From Pelagibacter sp052048135 (GTDB lineage: Bacteria; Pseudomonadota; Alphaproteobacteria; Pelagibacterales; Pelagibacteraceae), in the NCBI RefSeq assembly GCF_052048135.1, contig NZ_JBNAIM010000002.1, forward strand, positions 930,001 through 994,000: a stretch of DNA of 64,000 bases, read 5' to 3'. Positions 34,864 to 42,777 of the stretch are shown one piece after another. The position numbers and the translations under genes are program-made. The first letter of the stretch is position 1, and every line of letters starts with the position of its first letter. The notes beneath the pieces are model-generated. The model searched no databases. It saw only the letters and a program-made list of their open reading frames with translations, and was not told the DNA's origin.

Positions 34864-34877
34864 AATTAGATCATAAA

Positions 34878-35033
34878 ATGTCTGAAGAAAATAATAATGA
34901 AGAATTAAGACCAAGCAAAATGCGAGGTGTAGCTTTTCCAAAAGCAAAATACGGAGTAATACTTGCTATAATAGTAATTATAGTGGTTAACTTAATTTAT
35001 TATAAAGAAACAATTTTTTCTTTTTTTAAATAA
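34878..35033 (+). CDS. Very small membrane protein (51 aa)
   Basis: An ATG at 34878 opens a 51-codon frame ending at TAA 35031-35033. The product (MSEENNNEELRPSKMRGVAF...) has a charged N-terminal half and one hydrophobic segment (about residues 27-42, VILAIIVIIVVNLIYY) then a basic end. It lies between the amt terminator and glnT, 17 bases from the latter. No clear strong ribosome site is seen (TTAGATCATAAAATG). Plausible but unproven. Confidence 0.5.
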   Translation: MSEENNNEELRPSKMRGVAFPKAKYGVILAIIVIIVVNLIYYKETIFSFFK

Positions 35034-35050
35034 CTATGTTAATTTAATTT

Positions 35051-36376
35051 ATGCCTAAAAATTTATTCAAAATTGCTAAAGAAAAAAAAATAAAATACTT
35101 TTTAATAAGTTTTGTTGATTTATTTGGAGTGCTTAGATCAAAATTAGTTCCAGCTCATGCAATTAAAGAAATGCAAGAAACAGGAGCAGGATTTGCTGGA
35201 TTTGCAGCATGGTTAGATATGACACCTGCAGATGCAGATATGTTTGGAGTTCCAGATCCAGATAGTTTAATTCAATTGCCGTGGAATAAAGAGGTTGGTT
35301 GGTTAGCCTCTGATCTTTGGATGAATGGAAAACCAGTCGAAGCTTCGCCAAGAATTATGCTTAAAAAACAAATTAAAAAATTAGGAAAAAAAGGTTTAAC
35401 GATGAAATCAGGTGTTGAGTGTGAGTATTTTCTAATTTCACCAGATGGAAATTCAATAGCTGACCCTAGAGATACTCAATCAAAACCTTGTTATGATCAA
35501 TCAGCTTTAATGAGAAGATATGACTTAATAAAAGAAATTTGTGATTGTATGATTGAAATGGGATGGGGTCCCTATCAAAATGATCATGAAGATGCAAATG
35601 GTCAATTTGAAATGAATTGGGATTACGCAGACTGTTTAGTGACTGCAGATAGACATGCTTTTTTTAAATTTATGGTTAAGACTATTGCAGAGAAGCATGG
35701 ATTAAGGGCTACATTTATGCCAAAGCCTTTTGAGAATTTAACAGGAAATGGATGTCATGCACACATCTCTGTGTGGGATGGAAAAAAAAATAAATTTTTA
35801 GATAAATCTGATAATTTAGGTTTAAGTAAAATGGCATATAATTTTTTAGGAGGTGTAATTAAAAACGCATCTTCACTATCAGCTTTTTTTAATCCAACAA
35901 TAAATAGTTATAGAAGAATTAATGCACCTCCAACTAAATCTGGGGCTTCTTGGTCACCAAGTAGTATTTCATACACTGGTAATAATAGAACTCATATGAT
36001 TAGAATTCCTGATCCAGGAAGATTTGAGTTAAGATTAATGGATGGATCTGCAAATCCATATTTATTACAAGCAAGTGTTTTGGCTGCGGGCTTAGACGGT
36101 TTAAATAATAAAATTAATCCTGGAAAACCATTAAATTGTAATATGTATGAAGATTATGAAAAATATCCTGATCTTCCAAAATTACCTGATGAACTTTCAC
36201 AATCTCTTGAAAAATTAAAAAATAATAATGATATGAATGAAGCTTTTGGACAAAATGTTGTTAATAGCTATTTAAAATTAAGAAATTCTGAAATAAAAGA
36301 ATTTAATCAAAAAGAAAACTTCGATAAAACAAAAGCTATTACTAAGTGGGAAAGAGATAATACTTTAGACTGTTAG
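35051..36376 (+). CDS. glnT: Type III glutamine synthetase-family protein (GlnT-like)
   Basis: A 441-aa cytoplasmic ligase paralogous to the gmaS product. Seen: SGVECEYFLIS, NDHEDANGQFEMNWDYAD, NLTGNGCHAHISVWDG, and IPDPGRFELRLMDGSANPYLLQAS. Could make glutamine or a gamma-glutamyl amide of another amine. It starts 17 bases after the small ORF, and the diaminopropionate ammonia-lyase-like gene follows after 3 bases. Substrate not resolvable by eye. Confidence 0.85.
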   Translation: MPKNLFKIAKEKKIKYFLISFVDLFGVLRSKLVPAHAIKEMQETGAGFAGFAAWLDMTPADADMFGVPDPDSLIQLPWNKEVGWLASDLWMNGKPVEASPRIMLKKQIKKLGKKGLTMKSGVECEYFLISPDGNSIADPRDTQSKPCYDQSALMRRYDLIKEICDCMIEMGWGPYQNDHEDANGQFEMNWDYADCLVTADRHAFFKFMVKTIAEKHGLRATFMPKPFENLTGNGCHAHISVWDGKKNKFLDKSDNLGLSKMAYNFLGGVIKNASSLSAFFNPTINSYRRINAPPTKSGASWSPSSISYTGNNRTHMIRIPDPGRFELRLMDGSANPYLLQASVLAAGLDGLNNKINPGKPLNCNMYEDYEKYPDLPKLPDELSQSLEKLKNNNDMNEAFGQNVVNSYLKLRNSEIKEFNQKENFDKTKAITKWERDNTLDC

Positions 36377-36379
36377 AAT

Positions 36380-37510
36380 ATGACAATTCTATCTAATGGT
36401 CATCTTTGGAAATATTCTGAATTTATTGCTAATAAAAACTATTCATTTGAAAAAGATCAAATTTTTAAATCACTCTCAAAAAAAGAAATTGATGATGCAT
36501 ATTTAAGTATAAAAGAATGGGATGATTACTCACCTACTCCATTAATTAATTTGAACAAATTATCTCAAGAATTAAATCTTAACAAAATTTTTTACAAAGA
36601 TGAGAGTAAAAGATTTGATTTAAAATCTTTTAAAGCTCTAGGTGGTGCATATGCTGTAGAAAAGATCTCAAAAGGCAATAAGAATATAGTTGTTTCAACA
36701 GCAACAGCTGGTAATCATGGAAGATCAGTTGCTTGGGGTGCAAAGAGACTTGGTCTTAAATGTAAAATTTTTATTAGTGAATTTGTAAGTGATGCTAGAG
36801 GACAAGCAATGGCAAACCTAGGTGCTGAGGTAATTAAAGTCAAAGGAAATTATGAAAACTCATTGATTGAATGTATCAAACAATCAACAGAAAATGGCTG
36901 GCAAATAGTTCAAGATGTTGCTTGGGATAATTATTTATTAGTACCAAAATATACTATGGCTGGATATTCGGTAATGATGAAAGAAATAGTTGATCAGCTA
37001 GATAATAATGAAATCACTCATATAATTTTACAAGCAGGAGTTGGAGGAATGGCTGGAGCAATGATTGCAGGTATTGCAAGATACTTAACAAATATACCAA
37101 TAACCATTATTGTGGAACCAGATAGTGCTGCTTGTGTTTTAGAAAGTATCAAATCAGAAAAGATTGAAAAAATAGACATAAAAAGGGAAAGTTTGATGGG
37201 TGGTATGTCTTGTGGAGAAGTATCATTAGTCCCATGGGAAATTCTCAAAAACTCAGTTAGGTATTGTATTTCTTTGCCTGATGATGATATTGCAAAAACT
37301 ATGAAACTACTAGGAAACGCAAGCTTTAGTGAGGAAAAAATTATTGCAGGAGAAAACTCAGCTCCTGGAGTAATTAGTTTAATTGCTAGTTGTGAAGATC
37401 AAAAAATCAAAAAAGATCTTGATCTTAACTCAAATTCAAATGTTTTGATTATTGGATGTGAGGGAGACACTGATCAAGAAATGTATAAAAAATTAGTTAA
37501 TGAAAATTAG
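36380..37510 (+). CDS. dpaL: Diaminopropionate ammonia-lyase-like PLP enzyme
   Basis: A 376-aa fold-type II PLP enzyme, as in threonine dehydratase/DpaL. PLP lysine context FDLKSFKALGGAYAVEKIS (Lys at about 79), phosphate loop STATAGNHGRSVAWGAKRLG, and GGMSCGEVSLVPWEIL are characteristic of diaminopropionate ammonia-lyase, which releases ammonia and pyruvate. Threonine or serine deamination is the alternative. It follows glnT by three bases and precedes the photolyase by three, so it is within one operon; ammonia release fits a nitrogen-scavenging role. Confidence 0.8.
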   Translation: MTILSNGHLWKYSEFIANKNYSFEKDQIFKSLSKKEIDDAYLSIKEWDDYSPTPLINLNKLSQELNLNKIFYKDESKRFDLKSFKALGGAYAVEKISKGNKNIVVSTATAGNHGRSVAWGAKRLGLKCKIFISEFVSDARGQAMANLGAEVIKVKGNYENSLIECIKQSTENGWQIVQDVAWDNYLLVPKYTMAGYSVMMKEIVDQLDNNEITHIILQAGVGGMAGAMIAGIARYLTNIPITIIVEPDSAACVLESIKSEKIEKIDIKRESLMGGMSCGEVSLVPWEILKNSVRYCISLPDDDIAKTMKLLGNASFSEEKIIAGENSAPGVISLIASCEDQKIKKDLDLNSNSNVLIIGCEGDTDQEMYKKLVNEN

Positions 37511-37513
37511 ATT

Positions 37514-38935
37514 ATGTCAGACACTGGTTTAGTTTGGATAAGAGAGGATTTTAGATTAGAGAACAACGCTGCCCTCTCATACGCAACACAAAATCATCAA
37601 AATGTAATAGCTTTTTTTATTTATAATAACAACGATTATGACAATCAAAGAGAAGCTCAAAAATGGTGGTTATCAAAATCTCTTAAAAGTTTTAAAGAAG
37701 ACTTATTAAATTATCAAATCAATCTTCAAATTATAAAAGGGGATGAATTAGATATTTTTTCAAAAATAAAAAAAAAAGACAATGTTTCAATTTATTGGAA
37801 TAAGATTTATGAACCTGATGTTATTGCAAAAGGTAAAAAGATAAGAGATATTTTGATTAAAAATGACATCAATTTTAAATATTTTAAAGGTAATATTTTA
37901 AATGAATTTCAAGAAGTAACTAAGAATGACAAAACTCCATTTAAAGTATTTACACCTTTTTGGAGAACTGCTGAAAAAATTTATTTAAGTCTACCCCCTA
38001 GTAAAAATTATATGATTAAGAAAAAATCTAAAATAAAATCATTTTTCAAAAATTCAATTACCTCAAATGAAATATTGCCAAAAAAAAATTGGCATAAAAA
38101 ATTTGAAAAATATTGGAATGTTTCAGAAAATAATTCAAAAAAAATATTAAAAGAACTGATAGAAAATAAAATTAAGGATTATGGTACTGCTAGAGATATA
38201 CCATCTATAGAAGGTACTTCAAAATTGTCTCCTTATATAAAATTTGGTCAAATACATGTTGGAACTATATGGAAAAAATGTAATGAAGTTAAATCAAAAG
38301 GTATTGGCTACAGAAAATATATTAATGAATTAGGATGGAGAGAATTTTCTCATAGTTTAATTAACTATTTCCCAGAATTTTTAAAAGGTAATTTTCGAAA
38401 AGAATTTAATAAATTCCCATGGGTTAAAAATGAAAAATTTCTCAAGGCTTGGAAAAATGGAATGACTGGATATCCAATTGTTGATGCTGGTATGAGAGAA
38501 CTTTATGAAACTGGTTGGATGCACAACAGAATAAGAATGGTTGTAGGGTCATTTTTGGTCAAACATTTAAGAATTAATTGGACTGAAGGTGAAAAACACT
38601 TCAGAAATTGTTTATTAGATTTTAACAAAGCAAATAATATAGCTCAATGGCAATGGGTCGCTGGTTGTGGTGCAGATGCTGCTCCTTATTTTAGAATATT
38701 CAATCCAATTCTTCAGGGTGAAAAATTTGATAAGGAAGGTTTGTATGTTAAAAAGTGGGTGCCAGAATTAAATAAAGTACCTTCAAAATTTATTCACAAA
38801 CCTTGGGAAATGGAATTAAAATACCAACAAGCAATTAATACTTTTATTGGAAAAGATTATCCAAAACCAATTGTAATACATGAAGAGGCAAGAGCCTCAG
38901 CATTAAGTGCTTTTCAAAGTTTGAAAAAAAATTAA
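37514..38935 (+). CDS. phrB: Deoxyribodipyrimidine photolyase
   Basis: A 473-aa class I photolyase/cryptochrome repairing UV-made pyrimidine dimers using FADH. Seen: N-terminal LVWIREDFRLENNAAL antenna domain, then the FAD domain with NELGWREFSHSLINYFPE, TGYPIVDAGMRELYETGWMHNR and RMVVGSFLVKHLRINWTEGE, plus WQWVAGCGADAAPYFRIFNP. Length fits. Ends with a four-base convergent overlap with the YjbQ gene. UV repair is expected in a surface-ocean bacterium. Confidence 0.94.
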   Translation: MSDTGLVWIREDFRLENNAALSYATQNHQNVIAFFIYNNNDYDNQREAQKWWLSKSLKSFKEDLLNYQINLQIIKGDELDIFSKIKKKDNVSIYWNKIYEPDVIAKGKKIRDILIKNDINFKYFKGNILNEFQEVTKNDKTPFKVFTPFWRTAEKIYLSLPPSKNYMIKKKSKIKSFFKNSITSNEILPKKNWHKKFEKYWNVSENNSKKILKELIENKIKDYGTARDIPSIEGTSKLSPYIKFGQIHVGTIWKKCNEVKSKGIGYRKYINELGWREFSHSLINYFPEFLKGNFRKEFNKFPWVKNEKFLKAWKNGMTGYPIVDAGMRELYETGWMHNRIRMVVGSFLVKHLRINWTEGEKHFRNCLLDFNKANNIAQWQWVAGCGADAAPYFRIFNPILQGEKFDKEGLYVKKWVPELNKVPSKFIHKPWEMELKYQQAINTFIGKDYPKPIVIHEEARASALSAFQSLKKN

Positions 38936-39354
38936 ACCTCTCCCATAAAATGATGAATAATAGTTCTCGATTGTGGATTTAATCTATGTTCAAACAAATA
39001 TATCCCCTGCCATGTTCCTAGTAATAATTTACCACTCTTAATACTTAAAGAAATTTGATTGTTTGTTAATGCTGATTTTATATGAGCAGGCATATCATCT
39101 TTTCCTTCTGTAGTATGAGTATACAATTTATTATTCATTGGAGCTAAATTATCGAAATACTTTAATAAATCAGTTTGAACATCTGGATCGGCATTTTCTT
39201 GGATGATTAAAGATGCACTTGTATGTTGAATACTCAAATTAACCATACCATTTTTAAATCTATTTTTTTGTATCCATTCAATTGTTTGATTTGTAAATTC
39301 ATATAATTTTTGACCATCTGTATTAATTTGAAGATTGTAAAATTCTTGTTTCAT
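38932..39354 (-). CDS. YjbQ-family (UPF0047) protein
   Basis: A 140-aa protein of the YjbQ/UPF0047 family. Family marks: NLSIQHTSASLIIQENADPDVQTDL, HTTEGKDDMPAHIKSAL, and LLLGTWQGIYLFEHR. Members have weak thiamine-phosphate synthase activity in some tests; the true role is unknown. Its start overlaps the zapE stop by one base in a minus-strand operon. Confidence 0.88.
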   Translation of the reverse strand: MKQEFYNLQINTDGQKLYEFTNQTIEWIQKNRFKNGMVNLSIQHTSASLIIQENADPDVQTDLLKYFDNLAPMNNKLYTHTTEGKDDMPAHIKSALTNNQISLSIKSGKLLLGTWQGIYLFEHRLNPQSRTIIHHFMGEV

Positions 39355-40412
39355 TACTGGTAATCCTTTGAAGTTAATTCATGTAGTCTACTAATAGTTC
39401 GTTTAAATTGACTTTCCAAAGATCTCGAAGAAGAAAGTTGTTTCAAACTTTGATTAGCAGTTACTGCTATCGGAATATCTTTATCATATATAACATCGAG
39501 TAAAGTGATAAACCTTGATTGTTGGTTTGAATTTATATCATTAAATATAGGTATATTCTCAATTACAATAAAGTTAGAATTTTTGGCAATTTCTAAATAA
39601 TCCTCAGATCCTAAATTTTGATCACATAATTCTTGAAAATCAAATCTAGAAATACCTTCATAAAAATCTTTTATTTCTAAAACTCTACCTTTAATATTCA
39701 AGATCTTTGAATCCCCTTTTTTGTTTTTCGTAATTGTTCTAAAAAATTTATTTATCTTAAAATTGCTCTCCTGATTTAATGGAAAGAAATATCTTTGTTT
39801 GTCACTTTCTTGTGCTTTTCTATAATCATCATCAATCATTAATTTATGTTCAATAGATCTATTTTCCATAATTTTAATGAACGGTTTAAACTGGTCTCTT
39901 TGAAGACCATCTTTGTATAAATCTGATATTTTGATATTTGAAGTCAGAACTAATTTAATATTTTCTTTAAAAATATTTTCAAATAACCTTCCTAATATCA
40001 TTGCATCAACAATATTTGTTACTTGAAATTCATCAAAATATATTAAAGAAGCTTTTGATTTTAAATTTTTTACAAATAAATTAATTATATTTTCTTCTTG
40101 TTTACTTTTTTGTTCATGAACAAAATCATGAAAATTTAACATAAATTCATTAAAGTGAAGTCTTAACTTTTTTTCTTTAATTTGATTATAAAAAAAATTC
40201 AAAATCATAGTTTTTCCAACACCAACATCTCCATATAAATAAAAACTTTTTTGGGTATATTCTTTTGAAAAAAAATTAGAAATGATTGATTTAAAATTAT
40301 TTTTATAAAAGTTCTCAAGTTTTTTTATTACTGCAATTTGACTTTGATTAATTTCAAAATTTTCAGAGTTGCAATATTTAATAAAGTTCTCTTGAAAATT
40401 TTTAAGCATCAA
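39354..40412 (-). CDS. zapE: AFG1-like ATPase ZapE
   Basis: A 352-aa AFG1/ZapE P-loop ATPase linked to cell division and inner-membrane protein handling. Walker A YLYGDVGVGKTMILNFFY (about 54-71), the HFNEFMLNFHDFVHEQK segment, Walker B LIYFDEFQVTNIVDAMILGRL, and C-terminal DIPIAVTANQ with arginine-finger-like residues (RTISRLHEL). Length fits. Overlaps the cupin-like gene by four bases. Confidence 0.92.
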   Translation of the reverse strand: MMLKNFQENFIKYCNSENFEINQSQIAVIKKLENFYKNNFKSIISNFFSKEYTQKSFYLYGDVGVGKTMILNFFYNQIKEKKLRLHFNEFMLNFHDFVHEQKSKQEENIINLFVKNLKSKASLIYFDEFQVTNIVDAMILGRLFENIFKENIKLVLTSNIKISDLYKDGLQRDQFKPFIKIMENRSIEHKLMIDDDYRKAQESDKQRYFFPLNQESNFKINKFFRTITKNKKGDSKILNIKGRVLEIKDFYEGISRFDFQELCDQNLGSEDYLEIAKNSNFIVIENIPIFNDINSNQQSRFITLLDVIYDKDIPIAVTANQSLKQLSSSRSLESQFKRTISRLHELTSKDYQ

Positions 40413-40840
40413 TTTTTTTTAGTTTTAAAATCAACACCATATTCTGATCTTGGTCCTTTTCTTAATCCAAAAGGTCCTGGTATAAAAATAGTCATTGGTT
40501 TTGTTCCCTCTTTTAAATCAACTCTGTGATATGAATTTGCTGATCTAAAACCAATATATCCTGGCTTTCTCCAAAACTTTCCCTTAACTGTAGTTTCCCA
40601 ATATCCTCCTCTTACAATGATAGTTATATAGGGACATAAATGGTTATGAACTCCTTCACCATGATCGTCTGCTAACATTTCATGAATTAATATGTTGAAT
40701 GGAAACCATTTGGGACGATGTCTAAAAAGCACATAATATCTGTTCATCCAAGGTTTTGCCTCACTATATTTAGGGTGCGAGGGTCCTCTATCTAAAACTA
40801 TTTTCTTTCTTCCAATTTTTTCTAGAAATCTTAAAATCAT
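40409..40840 (-). CDS. Cupin-like unknown protein
   Basis: A 143-aa soluble protein with a cupin-like motif: DHGEGVHNHLCPYITIIVRGGYWE (His-x-His and downstream glycine) followed by a second strand set KPGYIGFRSANSYHRVDLKEG, which offers another His. It might be a small metal-dependent dioxygenase or a ligand-binding cupin. The precise family is unknown. It sits between the BamB-like gene and zapE, overlapping the latter by four bases. Confidence 0.7.
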   Translation of the reverse strand: MILRFLEKIGRKKIVLDRGPSHPKYSEAKPWMNRYYVLFRHRPKWFPFNILIHEMLADDHGEGVHNHLCPYITIIVRGGYWETTVKGKFWRKPGYIGFRSANSYHRVDLKEGTKPMTIFIPGPFGLRKGPRSEYGVDFKTKKN

Positions 40841-40842
40841 TA

Positions 40843-42138
40843 TTAATCATACTGGATTACAGATCCATTTTTAACAATAAATAAATTCCCATTGTAAATA
40901 TAAGGCTTGGAAATCAAATTTCGAGAAACTTTTTCCACTTTTAATAAATTTCCAGAATTTAAATCTATTACCATTAAATTTCCATCAGAGTTACTTAAAT
41001 AAAGTTTATTTTGTCCTATAGAAAAACCTGATGGTTTTATTTTTTTTCTTTTTTTAATATCATAATTTTTATAGATATCTTTTATCCTAATAATATTACC
41101 TTCTTTTTTTTGAATATTAACTAAATATCCAGTATCCGAAATTGTAAAGATATAATCTTTTATAATTATAGGCGTTAAATTTGAACTAACTTGATTAATC
41201 CAATTAATTGCTCCTGATTTTATATCAATAGAATAGAATTCATTTTTATTATTTGAAAAATAGATTGATTCACCATCACTTACTAATTTTGAAAAATTAA
41301 AATTATAAGCATCATTTATAATACTACTTTTTTGAGTTGGAAGCTGCCATTCAATTAAACCCGTAAGTATGTCTACAGCAGTTATATCACCTATTGAATT
41401 ATTAAAAACTAGCATATTATCTTTTATGATTAGAGAATATTTCGAACTTGAGACAGTAAAAGACTCATCTGTTTGAACTTCCCAACAATCTTTGCCATCT
41501 TTAAGATAAAAACATTTTAATGTATTTTTATAATCTATAAGAAAAAATTTATCTTTATAAATTTTAATTTGTGAATTAAATGGATAATTGCTCTTTTGAG
41601 ACCAAATTAAACTTCCAGTAAAAATATCAATGGAAAAAATATTTGAAATATTATCAGCAACTAATAAATTATTTCCATTAGTTGCAAATGTAAGTAATGG
41701 GTTCAATTTTTTTTCAGACTTTGAATAAAAATTATTTTTCCAAGTAATTTTTTGATTATCATTATATCTTAAAATAGTTCCTTTTTTATCAAAGATTATC
41801 AGGCCATCATTTAATATTAATGGCTCTGAATTAAACTGATTAAAATTAACTAGTTTGGAAAAATTGTATTTACCAATTTTGTTTAGCGACCCATTATACT
41901 TCAATGATCCAAAATTATTTAGATTATCAGTAATCTTATTATTATAGTTAATGACAGATAAATTTAATGAAATAAAAGCATTTAATTCATTTAATTCTTT
42001 TTTTTCTTCAACTAAAATTTTTGTTTGTTTTTTTTCTTTTATAACTTCTTTATCTTTTTCATTCCATAATTTTGAATTCTTATTTAAAGAACAGCTGGCC
42101 AGAAAAATAAAAATAAAAGTTAATATAATTTTATTCAC
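40843..42138 (-). CDS. bamB: BamB-like PQQ-repeat outer-membrane assembly lipoprotein
   Basis: A 431-aa lipoprotein with a lipobox (LASCSL; Cys at about 16), then a beta-propeller of PQQ-like repeats: ITWKNNFYS, GSLIWSQKSN, GKDCWEVQTDES, GLIEWQLPTQK, GAINWINQVSS, each a Trp-bearing blade end. BamB is part of the BAM machinery. The adjacent TPR protein overlaps by eight bases; this pairing of YfgM-like and BamB (YfgL) genes is widespread. Confidence 0.85.
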   Translation of the reverse strand: MNKIILTFIFIFLASCSLNKNSKLWNEKDKEVIKEKKQTKILVEEKKELNELNAFISLNLSVINYNNKITDNLNNFGSLKYNGSLNKIGKYNFSKLVNFNQFNSEPLILNDGLIIFDKKGTILRYNDNQKITWKNNFYSKSEKKLNPLLTFATNGNNLLVADNISNIFSIDIFTGSLIWSQKSNYPFNSQIKIYKDKFFLIDYKNTLKCFYLKDGKDCWEVQTDESFTVSSSKYSLIIKDNMLVFNNSIGDITAVDILTGLIEWQLPTQKSSIINDAYNFNFSKLVSDGESIYFSNNKNEFYSIDIKSGAINWINQVSSNLTPIIIKDYIFTISDTGYLVNIQKKEGNIIRIKDIYKNYDIKKRKKIKPSGFSIGQNKLYLSNSDGNLMVIDLNSGNLLKVEKVSRNLISKPYIYNGNLFIVKNGSVIQYD

Positions 42139-42775
42139 TAAGATCTCTATTAAGTCTTTTTTGTGCTTCTTTTACAATATCAGAATTAGCATTCTCTACA
42201 TTTAAAATTTGATCAAAAAATTCTTTTGATTTTTGTTTTTCATTTTTAGAGTAAAAATATTCTGCTAATAAATATAATGCATGAGACTTCCAAACACTTT
42301 TAGAATTAATTAAAGGGTTCAAAATTTCCAATAATTCATTTTCGTTGATAGTATCAGCATTAAAGAGACCTTTTTTATAAATAATCAAATTTTTTATCTC
42401 AGTTTCTAAAGATGTTTTCTCAATTAAAATATCAAACAAATCATTAACTTTTTCCCTATTTTCAATCAAATTATTATCAATTAGATAATATAGTGCTAAG
42501 GGTGAATAGGTGCTATCCTTATCCTCAACTACTTCTGTCATTTCTAAAATGATATTATCGTTTTCTCCATTTTTATGTTTAATAATTGCATCATTATATT
42601 TTTCTGAAAGCCATTCTCTATGCCCATCTTTATAAATTTGGTAAGAATAAAAACTTATTACTATCAATAACAAGCCACTAAAAATAAAAATTAATAATCT
42701 TTTATTTTTATTTAAAAAATCTTTTATTTTTTGATTTCTAGTACTGTTGTTAATTATTGTTATATCTTCATCCAT
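42131..42775 (-). CDS. TPR-type membrane-anchored protein (YfgM-like)
   Basis: A 214-aa protein with a cytoplasmic N-terminus (MDEDITIINNSTRNQK), one membrane segment (about 26-48, LLIFIFSGLLLIVISFYSY), then a helical periplasmic part with short TPR-like pairs (HALYLLAEYFYSKNEKQKSKEFFDQIL). Resembles YfgM, a periplasmic chaperone anchor, which fits its placement directly before bamB. Overlap of eight bases with bamB, three-base gap to acnA. Confidence 0.8.
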   Translation of the reverse strand: MDEDITIINNSTRNQKIKDFLNKNKRLLIFIFSGLLLIVISFYSYQIYKDGHREWLSEKYNDAIIKHKNGENDNIILEMTEVVEDKDSTYSPLALYYLIDNNLIENREKVNDLFDILIEKTSLETEIKNLIIYKKGLFNADTINENELLEILNPLINSKSVWKSHALYLLAEYFYSKNEKQKSKEFFDQILNVENANSDIVKEAQKRLNRDLSE

Positions 42776-42777
42776 AA

